DNA of 64,000 bases from Siphonodentalium dalli (taxonomy: Eukaryota > Mollusca > Scaphopoda > Gadilida > Siphonodentaliidae): NCBI GenBank assembly GCA_032622095.1, contig CP136065.1:248991474-249055473 (forward strand). The letters are read 5' to 3'. The position numbers were made by a program, and so were the translations under genes. This document shows positions 11,901 through 23,900 of this stretch, piece after piece. How positions within the stretch are numbered: the stretch's first letter is position 1; each line of letters opens with the position of its first letter. The notes under the pieces were generated by a model. That model searched no databases, was not told the DNA's origin, and saw nothing but the letters and a program-made list of their open reading frames with translations.

Positions 11901-14900
11901 CCCGGATACGAATTTTATCGGGTCGCCGAGCCCGTGCGATGCCAGCTTCGCGCATGCGCAGACCAGATCTCGGAAACGGGTGGAGCTATCGACTTGAAAT
12001 TTGGTATGTGAATGTATCTTGCCCCGGATACGAATTTTATCGGGTCGCCGAGCCCGTGCGACACCAGCTTCGCGCATGCGCAGACGAGATCTTGGAAACG
12101 GGTGGAGCTATCGACTTGAAATTTGGTATGTGAATGTATCTTGCCCCGGATACGAATTTTATCGGGTCGGCGAGCCCGTGCGATGCCAGCTTCGCGCATA
12201 CCAGATCTCGGAAACGGGCGGAGCTATCGACTTGAAATTTGGTTTTTGAATAGCCCGGACAACGTCGGGCTCATCGGCTAGTCTAATATATATTTTGAAG
12301 ACCTCTGTTTGTCTGTATGTCTGTCATTTATACAAATCTACGATTCTCGACCGATCGGGACGAAACTTGGTACGTGTGTGTAGTTTGACCAGGCGGTGGA
12401 CGTTGTCGTATTGGCGAGCCTGTGCGGCGCCCGCTTCGCGCATGCGCAGACGAGATCTCGGAACGGGTGGAGCTATCGACTTGAAATTTGGTATGTGAAT
12501 GTATCTTCCCCCGGATACGAATTATATCGGGTCGGCGAGCCCGTGCGACGCCAGCTTCGCGCATGCGCAGACCAGATCTCAGAAACGGGTGGAGCTATCG
12601 ACTTGAAATTTGCTATGTGAATGTATCTTGCCCCGGATACGAATTTTATCGGGTCGCCGAGCCCGTGCGACGCCAGCTTCGCGCATGCGCAGACCAGATC
12701 TCGGAAACGGGTGGAGCTATCGACTTGAAATTTGGTATGTAAATGTATCTTGCCCCGGATACGAATTTTATCGGGTCGCCGAGCCCGTGCGACGCCAGCT
12801 TCGCGCATGCGCAGACCAGATCTCGGAAACGGGTGGAGCTATCGACTTGAAATTTGGTATGTGAATATATCTTGCCCCGGATACAAATTTTATCGGGTCG
12901 CCGAGCCCGTGTGACGCCAGCTTCGCGCATGCGCAGACCAGATCTCGGAAACGGGTAGAGCTATCGACTTGAAATTTGGTTTTTGAATAGCCCGGACAAC
13001 GTCGGGCTGGGTAGAGCTATCGACTTGAAATTTGGTTTTTGAATAGCCCGGACAACGTCGGGCTCAACGGCTAGTCTATTATATATTTTGGAAGATCTGT
13101 GTGTGTGTGTGTGTGTGTGTCTGTAATCGATGGACTCGAAAACGTCGATTTCGATGAAACTTGGTATGTGGGGGTATTTTCGGCCGGGGAGTGACATAGG
13201 CCTATTAATTTGCCCGTGCGACGTGACCTTGAATTCGGTTCATTTCAAGGTCAAACGCCCGAATATCACGGGATTTCAATGAAAATTAGTGTCTAGGGAT
13301 ACTTTCATATGGGGAGTCTCATAAGCCTATTCATTTGCCCGTGCGACGAGACCTTGACCTTGAAATCTGGTCAATTCAAGGTCAAATTGCGAATTTTGAT
13401 GGGATTTCGACGAAATTTGATATGTGGGGTTACTTTTGTCCACTGAGTGTTTTGGACGGGTCGAGTCGTGACCCCGACCTGACCTTGACCTTCAAAATGA
13501 TCAATTCGAGGTCAAATCGGGTCAAACCAGATGGATTTAGACGGGTACTTTTGTCGGGTACTTTTGTCCGGGCAGTGTTTTGGACGGGTCAAATCGTGAC
13601 CCCACCTGACCTTGACCTTCAAAATGGACAATTCAAGGTCAAATCGCGCAATTCGCCGAAAAGCAGAGGGGAAACAGCCCGGACGAAATCGGGTCAACCT
13701 GCTAGTTAAATATAAATCTAGTCGTTATTAAAGCTTATATGATTAAACACATCTATACTATATATTTTGAGACTTCGTATATATATATGTATGTACTTCA
13801 TAGAATCGAAAACGGTTCGCTCGATTGAGTTCAAACTTCCCATCTAAATGTAAAAATCCACGGGAATCGTCGCCGCGGCGTTTTGGAGAAGTTCAGAGCA
13901 CGCGTTCTCCACTATCAAAATCACCGCAAAGGCACGGCGGGGGTTAATCGCGTTGATAGTTAAAGAGCGTTCCTATCGCATTGTAGTTGATAAAGAGCGT
14001 ATATATGCCTAATGTCATTCTTACGTCTGGGTCTCGGCGTGTGCGTGTAAGACTGTATGCAGACATGAGCGTGTTGTGTGACGACATTCCCAACACCTAG
14101 CAGGGACAAATATCTATTAGCCAACATCAAGGCGAGTTTTGCGACGTATTAATTCAAATGCTTTCGATCAAACAATATTATCTGTCGCACTCATATTTCG
14201 TCATCTGTACGAATCCACTGCAATCGACCTATTTTTAGAACGCAGCACATGTCGCGTTGCCGTTGGTGATGGGGTCCACGGCGGGATTAATTTAAATATG
14301 TCATGTTGGTAACAATATCTAGCCGAGAATTCCTGACATACAGACGAATGCGACCAGCAAATTTCAAAATTGGTCACTTGACCTCCCCATGAATATCTTC
14401 TGGGAAATGCCAGGGAACGTGTGCCCATTATCGGGCCATTGTGTGTGTCGCGGTCGCGCAATTTTAACACTTTCGAGGTAAATACACGTGGTTGTGAATT
14501 ACGTCACGCCACGTGGGTCCAGGCGGAAGTTAACCTGACCCTTCCAATGCCGCGTACGTTAGTGATACCGGAGTTATAGCGTGCGCGTTATGTTTTTTGA
14601 CTGACCGCATTGCCCGATCCGCCGAATGTGAGCATGTTATCAACTGTTACGGCAGTCCGTGGCCCACGGCAGTCAATTGCCGTGTCGAATATTGAAGCCT
14701 ACTGATCAATTCAAGGTCAAATCGGGTAAAACTCGCTGATTTCGACGAAATTGTACACCTATGTGCAGCATACGTGTCTCGGAAGCTGTTGCAATTGCTT
14801 TTTCGAACAAAGCCATGAGACGAAAAATTAAAAAGGCACAATTAACTCATTGAAAAACAAAACAATTTAATTAAAAAAACTTAAAACTTAAAAATTGTCA

Positions 14901-17900
14901 TGTTTCTGACGATTGCCGCCAGTGGCGGGCTAACCTGCTAGTAATATATATTTTAAGTGGTGATTAAATAATTAAAAAATCACTGCATTGATATATGGGG
15001 ATGTTTAAATCTGATTTGATGGTCCCCTTATAATCAGATTCCAACAATGACAACATTTTCAGATAACAGAATCGATTAATTGCCCAAAAATAATGCTAAC
15101 CATTGTCAACAATAGTATAAAATGCCCGAAACTGTTATATATCAACATGTTATTCAATGAAATTTGACCTTATTATCAACACAAAGCCTCTTGATTTTAG
15201 AGTTAAACATCTACATCCGCAATTTGGTCTGAGACCATCGGCTCGTCGACTTTTTACTGGGCCACTAATAATTGTCGATGGTGAAAAATAATAGATTTCA
15301 AAAATCGATATCCAATAACTCTGAGCTTTGATAGGTGGGTTCCTTGACTCGAATCAAATATTTTTTACCCCCGAATCCAAATAAATAGTAATTGAGGGGC
15401 GCTTAATCGGATTATGCATTTAAATAATTGTCTGAAATCTCCCGTGTGCAATTGAACAATTGTAATGGTTCTGTCCCATAACTTAATAATTAAACTCTTT
15501 ACGTTCAGTCTGGCATATAGTTTAAAAATCCTGAGTTATAATCACCTGGTAGTCCCAACCTAAGTCATCCAATGATGATGAGGCTTGTTGAGAAGTGTTC
15601 AGGCACTTCTCTGTTCCAGTGTAATTAAAGTATATTTCAACAGAGTTTTGTAATGCCACCAGTAGTGTCTTTCCATCCATTTCGTTCTTTGATATGGGTT
15701 CACATACAGCCTGTGAAAATATAAATATGATACTTGAGACTTTCACCTGACATAAAAAGAATGGGCCGAGATAATGCTCTGCGTATACCAGTTTTTCACT
15801 TGAATGAAATATCGAATCGATTACCCATTCAGAAATTAGAAAATTACATTGAATATTTCAGATCTTGGAGCCTGTAATGTATGAAACATATAGGCCTTTA
15901 GCACCTCCCGTTGCTATACTATAAGACTATAAATAAACCATTTCAGCTGCATGAGTGAATGATCTCAGGATATTATTTCATCAAATATGTTAAACATATT
16001 GCAAATATGAGCCATCGCTAGGGACTGGCAAAACACAGCCATGGTAATTCCAACTGCTAGAGTTACTTAGTTCATAGCTATACATACCTTCACAGGCCAC
16101 CCGGGTAAAGGCATGAGAAAGGATGCAGGGTATGGGTAGTTAGCCATTGCTAAATCACCCCATATTGCTGAAAGCCATGCTTTGAAATCAGTCACACCTG
16201 ATGTGCTTGTGATCGGCTTGCATAATTTATAGCTTTCAGATATGAATTTCTTCCCTGAGTCTGAAAAGAGTAAAGAATAACAAAGAATTGGGACTCCAGG
16301 TGGAGAGTAAGAAAAAAAGAAACATACAAATCAGATTTCAAGGGATCAGTTTTATCTAACACTAATGCTGAAGGGTTCACTCTCGCCAAAAAAGTGCTGA
16401 AGGGTACACATGGTTTGAAAATGTGCTGAAGGGTACACAGGGTTTGTGATCGGCACTAACCCAGTTACTTAAACTGTGTTTCTGATAGTCTGGCACCAAT
16501 TAGCTTTCAGTTTATTTTAATGTTCATTGGAACGTAAACAATTATTCTCTAACAGAAATCATGGCAGATACGAAAACTAAACGTCATTTAGAACGAGATT
16601 TCAAAACCTGAGTACCCTTCAGCACTTTTTTTGGTGAGAGTGACCCCTTCAGTAATACTAATGGCTACAAAACCATATCACAGGGATGTGGGCTACAAAA
16701 CCATATCACAGGGATGTGGGCTACAAAACCATATCACAGGGATGAGGCCCCCCACCCCCCTGGAATACGGAATACCACTTATCATTTATTGTGACAAAAA
16801 TCGCATTTATATTATTATTATGATCATTTTTTGGAAGGTCGGCGTACGAATACCGGTATTTTTGGAATACCGAATACCTCCTAACAGAGGGGCCGGAATA
16901 CGGCGTACCTCAGAACAGGGCATGGAATACGGCATACGAAAAGGGGGGGTGGGGGCCTCAGGGATGTGGGCTACAAAACCATATCACAGGGATGTGGGCT
17001 ACAAAACCATATCACAGGGATGTGGGCTACAAAACCATATCACAGGGATGTGGGCTACAAAACCATATCACAGGGATGTGGGCTTTAGTGCAGTCAGATG
17101 TCAGGGTCACAATTACTTTTGTTTTTTTTTTGTGCAGAGATAGTTTCATTATGAAACCATACGGTAATGCCCTAAATAATCAACTCCTTAACCATAGCAG
17201 AATTATGGGTAATTTTTCCAGAAATATGGTTTGTTGCCATTCATTCACCGAGAGCTTTCCGATGAATTGCAACAAACCATATTTCCGACTAAATCCTGAA
17301 AAATTACCCATAATTATTCTGTGGTTAAGGAGTCGATTATTTAGGGCATTACTGTACTAATGTATAAATGTAAAATAAAAACCACCATCCTCAGTGTTTA
17401 AAGCTGCCTGATGATCTGTGTGGCTCCAAGTGAGCCACCAGGACTCCCACCACAATAGAGTGTATGATTTTTGACTGAGTTATGCCCATTTTTTTTTATT
17501 TAGAAATCACTGTTTTCAGGTTGTGTGTGGTAACTTTTGCTATATTAATCAGAAGTTCTTGATATTTGGTACATGGTTCATATTTGAGAAGATGCAGGCT
17601 AAGCTTATATTTGGTTATGGTTCAATGATCATTGATGGAGTTTCACATTTGAGACGATGCAAGCCAAGTAAAATTTTAATCGCCCCCGTCGCCCACGGGC
17701 CACACGTATGGAATGCGCCAGACAAGTACACATGTACTATCAGGTTAAATAAATCACTGAAAGAATCTTGTAAGCATCCTGTCCTGGTTGATATACTTTA
17801 ATATATATACAGTAATGCCCTCAGTAATCGACCCCTTAACCACAGCAGAATTATGGGTAACTTTTCAGGATTTAGTCTGAAATATGGCTTGTTGCCATTC

Positions 17901-20900
17901 ATCGGAAAGCTCTCCCTGAGAGCTTTCCGATGAATGGCAACAAACCATATTTCCGACTAAATCCTGAAAAGTTACCTATAATTCTGCTGTGGTTAAGGGG
18001 TCGATTACTTAGGACATTACTGTATAATGTCACAATGTATTAAAACAGAGATAAAGTGAAAATGTTTGATTGTTGTGATATTATTGAACTGTCAATATAC
18101 CGTTAAGAAAATGATGTGGGTAGTGTAAGATGGTGCTGGTTTTAATACCAGTTGTTGACGATCAACCAAATATAATTACAGGACTATTTTCATGTGCTTA
18201 ATCCACATACTAAAATTGAAAGCTGCCAGATTATCATAACTTCAGTTTAACATCATCCGGACAACAAAATAATCAGCAAATTATAAAAATGGGCATAACT
18301 ATGCCAGAAATGGACGGACCGAACCCTACTTCGAACTTGACCTGTATTTTCATGTGATTAATCCATATACTAAATTTGAAAGCTATCGGATATTCATAAC
18401 TTGAGTTATCATCTGGCTAACAAAATAATCAGCAAATTCTAAGTCGAATAGGGGCATAACTATGATAGAAATGGTCAGATCGGATCCAAATTCAAACTTG
18501 ATAGGTTCTTTCTCATATGAAGGCCACATACACAGTGTTAACAAATTCTGTCAAATACTGTTCACGGTATCATCCGGACAACAAATGTTTGAGACGGACG
18601 GATGCACACTGCTCATTTCTATAAAAAAAAATTCAGGGGACACTATATACAGTACAAAATTCAGGTGTGTAATTCCCAAAGTTCATTCTATCCCATCAAA
18701 ACAATTATTTATTTTGGCTATCCAAGAAAACTCCTCATACCCACCTGATTGGCTGACAGAATCTAAACACCTCATACCCACCTGATTGGCTGACAGAATC
18801 TATTGCTTTCCAAGACTTCCTGATATTTGTGACACACGTACTGGAGCTCAAATTGAAGGCTCGGGTAATGATTGATGAAAAGGACTCGCATGGAGTCAGT
18901 CCTGTGAATTCCCAGATAGGAGCTGAGGCTGCCAGGGATCTAGAGAAGAGAATAGTAATCATCAAGACTGGAAATATATAGTGTGTGACAGATACATGTA
19001 GGAGCTGAGGCTGTTAGAGAAGAGAATAGTAATCTGTTAGAGAAGAGAATAGTAACCTGTTAGAGAAGAGAATAGTAATCATCAAGACTGGAAATATATA
19101 GTGTGTGACAGATAGGAGCTGAGGCTGCCACGGATCTGTTACAGAAGAGAATAGTAATCATCAAGACTGGAAATAGTGTGTGTCTGACATTTGCAGAATG
19201 AGGTCCCGAGAGGGTGAATTTAGTGATGCTGTCCCGCACAGTGGGCTAGCATAACCAAATTCATACTCTAGGGACCTCATTCTGCTTAGGCCGCATCTGC
19301 TATGGGAGACATAGACTCAGATAAAAGTTCCCAAATGGTGAATATTGTGATGTACACCCATTGGGAACCTTGATTATGCAATGTGTCGTCTGCCAATTTG
19401 GGGATATAGAGAAACTGAAAAAGAAATAGAATCTATGTGAAGAGTTTCTATAGACATTTGAAAATAAAGAAACTTTCCATAGAAGATAATGGCTAAGCAG
19501 AATGAGGTCCCCAGAGGGTGAATTTAGTGATGCTAGCCCACTATGCGGGATAGCGTCACTAAATCCACCCTCTGGAGACCTCATTCTGCAAATGATAGGC
19601 ACACTAAACTTAGACCATCAGTGGGACATAATATTGTAATCACAGGTATGAAAATCTGGGATTAATAGATAAAACATACATTGTGATGCTGAATTTGACT
19701 TTCATATCTACATAGTACGATTCCTTGGAAAAAACTTAACAAAATTACAAGGTGTTGTCGGATTGAGACTAGGCGATTACAAATGTGTGATCTTATAACT
19801 TCTCAGAGAAATATAACAATAGTAAGAATTAACTCACCCTATGACCACATTAGGGTATTTCATTCTGAACCATGCAGATAACATGCCACCATATGATCCA
19901 CCGAAAGCTACCACAGGTGAATGTGTTGCACCAGGAAGTGTAGACTTTAGATGTTGGATTAACAGGGCGTAATCTGCCAGTGCTTGTTCAGATGTAAAGT
20001 ACGTCATCTTCGCGGGATCCTGGAAAATATAGAATTCAACAAGAGCATCAATATGGCGTGGCAAAATACGTGGTAATTCTAACAAAGGGCCATAACTCTG
20101 GTGAAAATTGGCAGACGGAACTCAAATTCGATCTTGACCTGTATTTTGTGCTAGTAAACTCACATACCACATTTCATTCTATTCAATTCAGACTTTCCAA
20201 AGTTATCATTCGAAAATGAAAATTTAGTGCAAATTGCAACAAAAAGGGCCATAACTCTGGTGAAAATTGGCGGGCGCACCCGAATTCAAACATGACCTGT
20301 ATGTTCTCCCTGATATTAGTTGGATTCTAGTGAGTGTATCCAGGTAACTGAGTTATGAGTAGAAAACCACTCTCAGTCTATTATAACACTCATTATCTAT
20401 ACGGTTAACCCTTTACCCAACAGAAGGGCCCTGTGCCAATGCATTCTCTTATATATGCGAGTCGACCATAGGTCGCCTCACATATATAAGAGAATGCATT
20501 GGCTTAACACATTAAAAATTATAAAATTGTTAAAGAATGTAAGAAAAAATGGTAAAAAGTGTTAAAAAAAAGGCCAATGCATTCTCTTATATAAGAGAGG
20601 CGACCTATGGTTGACTCGCATATATAAGAGAATGCATTGGCACAGGGCATAACTGTAACTATCACAATGTGGTCAAGGAGCCGGTTCCAATGATATCCAT
20701 ATTTGTATGGTTCTATTGAGACAGACCGAAGATATTTTAGGCTGTTGAAGCTTTATTTGGCCGTTTTGTTGGGTAAAGGGTTAAGAACCACTAACCTTGT
20801 AAACTTCTGGACCATACGGCGAAGACTTCCCATAGTATCTGTGCTCAGCAAAAACTATCAAAGCTCCAAACTCAGGAGCAATGTCCCAAATGAATCCCTG

Positions 20901-23900
20901 TAGAATACAAGCCTTGAAATAGTGTGTCTGTCATTTGCAGAATGAGGTCCCCAGAGGGTGAATTTAGTGATGCTACCCCCGCATAGCGGGCTATCATCAC
21001 CAAATTCACCCTCTGGGGACCTCATTCTGCTTACACCTCAGCAGAATGAGGTTCCCAGAGGGTGAATTTGGTGATGCTAGCCCGCCATGCGGGATAGCAT
21101 CACTAATTCACCCTCTGGGGACCTCATTCTGCAAATGACAGACACACTATTTCAAGGCTTGGTAGAATATATTGAACATGTTAGCCCTTCTGATTCTTAA
21201 ATGGAGTTTCACATTCAGTCATAAAGTATATTAGAATAATAAGATTCAGTTTTGGTATGTTTAAAAATCAGACGGCAGGCAGGGAAACACCCTGTGGATT
21301 CCAATTCATTCATGTGTATGGATGGTTACATAATCAGCTCTCAGTTCAATGTGAAAGGCATTCTATGTAAGCTCATTATAATACCTTCTATTTAAGTCTG
21401 CGTTTAGTGTGCCTGTCATTTGCAGAATGAGGTCCCAAGAGGGTGAATTTAGTGATGCTATCCCGCATAGTGGGCTAGCATCACTAAATTCACCCTCTGC
21501 GGACCTTATTCTGCTTAGGCTTCATCTTTTCTGAAAAAGATTCTTTATTATCAAATTTCTATAGAAACTTTATCCCCAAATTGGCAGATGACACATTGCA
21601 TAATCGAGGTTCCCAATGGGTCACAATCACAATATTCACCATTTGTGAACTTCAATCTGAGTCTATGTCTCCCATAGCTGATGAGGCCATGCAGAGGATG
21701 AATTTGGTGATGCTAGCCCACTGTGCCTCATCTTCTGGGAAGTATTTCTAGTCTCAAATTAAAACAATTTTCAGTTACTTTTCTCTTCTGTTCAGTTTCT
21801 ATATCCCCTAATTTGCAGAAGATAAAACGTATGATCGAGGTGACTAATGGGTGAACATCACCAACTTCATCTGGGGAACTTCAATCTGATCCCAGGTCTC
21901 CCCATAGAAGTTGAGGCCTAGCAGAATGAGGTTACCAGAGGGTGAATTTAGTGATGCTAGCCCACTGTGCGGGATAGCGTCACTAAATTCACCCTCTGGG
22001 GACCTCATTCTTCAAATGAGAGACACACTATAATCAGGCTTGGATTTTAGTCCACATTTATATTTTCACATTCCAAGTGAATCATAGCATGATGCTGCAC
22101 ATATATGAATTAGTTCATATAAGGATTAACTGTCATGTGGACTGTTTTTATGGAGATGTAACGGTGAGGTAAGTGGACATAACTTGTGTAAAAACCGAAG
22201 GGTTTTACATACAAGTTATGACCACTTACCTCACCGTTACATCTCCATAAAAATAGTCCACATGACAGTTAATCCTTATATTTATATACATTTAGCGAAA
22301 AAGCCACTTTTGTAAATTTATTTAAATCGAAAAGTGTATCGTGACAAGATCAGCCCAAAATACCCGATAACACCCTTGGCAAAAGTTAATAGGAACAATT
22401 TCTCTTCATATTGAAACCCGATGATGTATTAAGTCAGTCCTGCGCGAGTCCAAATGTGCCCAAAACATTACGCGTTCGTCTTTCCAAACCTAATGACGTA
22501 TCGATGGTGTTATTAGCTTGGTGTTATGAGGCGTTGCGCATTCACCGAGAAATAACTGCAACTAGCCACGTGGGCGCCGACCAATCAGAATGCTGGATTT
22601 AGTGATGACAACACTTAGTGTGTAAATATATTTCGATATTGCTTTCAACAATATTAATTTCATGAATACAAATTAATAACCATATTAGGGTGTATAAAAG
22701 AAAATTAGGTGAGGATGATCCTCCAGGGAGGTATTCAATCACTTGAATATCCTAAAAATGGTCCTAATATCATATTAGGGTGTAGATATGATGCAAACAT
22801 AATTTTAGGATAGATATAGCTTATGTTATCTCCTCAGAAAAGAACAAAATATCTCTGTATACAATAAAGTGGATAATTTGTTTCTGTACCGTGTTGTTGC
22901 AAAACCAGGTAATATCTCCTTCGTTCCCAGTGTAGAAGAAGATAGGTTTGCTGGACTTGGTCCAGTACTGATCTGCTATCAAGTACCTCTGTCTGAATGT
23001 GTCATTGTTGAAAAATCCAAAGTGGTCAACCTGAAATAACAGTAGTTAGTTAGGCTCAATTGGTCATTGTTGCATGGTTTCGAGCAAATAGACACCCAGG
23101 ATCTCGCATACATGCAAAAAGACACACAGGGTGTCCCAAATGTGCAAAAAGACACCCAGGATCTCAAAGTCTCACCAAAAAACAGGAATTTAGATTAGTC
23201 GTTTGCTATTTATTAATGCGGAACTGCGCTGCCATACAGTCAGACTCAAAGTGGACAGTATAATATGCCCATTTAAATTCCGTTGATATTTCACTCCGAT
23301 CACAAACAAAGAATTATTATAATAATATTAATAAGGCCAAAAAAAAAAATGCTATGTTTCCGTACATCGACCGACCCTAAAAATAACCTGCCGACCCTAA
23401 TCTTTTTATTGATATTTTGAGAAAAAGTCAAAAAATTCTATAAAATATTTTTATTTTTTTTTACCACTAATGCTCATAAATATTGATGATCATTAGTGTG
23501 AAAAACACATGGTTTCTAACATATGCTTGTGAAAAGTGACCATGAAGTGACAGTTGTCTCAAAAGCCCCAGGTGTGTGATGGGTTGTGGATTGATGGGCA
23601 TGAATTTTGCAATTTTAATTTCATGAGAGTGGATCTCATGCCTGCTTTACCTGCATGCCTTGTTTGGGACTTATGGAACATACTCATGGGTTCCAAATAA
23701 ACATGCACGCATTTATTATTTTCTTGGAAAAATTTCCCCCCTGCACAGTGCTTATTTGAGTCTGCAAGTTTATTAATTTTGATGCTATGAAAATTGAAAT
23801 CATCACAAACTCAAGATTTCTATATGATTCTGATACCAAATTGATGAGCTTATAATTTTATGCATGTACATATTCAAATATATGGCATACATGTGAACAT

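Noticed and set aside
11725-13200. Many overlapping 60-110-codon frames with repeated [19 protein letters not shown]-like sequences
   Set aside because: They are readings of the 122-bp tandem repeat of Helitron-like elements in several frames and both strands.
13335-13709. 124-codon frame, and its relative of 150 codons at 36652
   Set aside because: They arise from the 'gaccttgaccttgaaat' interior repeats of Helitron-like elements A3 and B4; no Rep or helicase motif is present.
10204-21169. Idea that the splice-site-abutting transposons created these introns (introner-like)
   Set aside because: The nine-exon structure agrees with vertebrate PRCP having nine exons, which suggests old introns that received insertions. 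Detailed intron positions were not compared, so this is a judgement, not proof.
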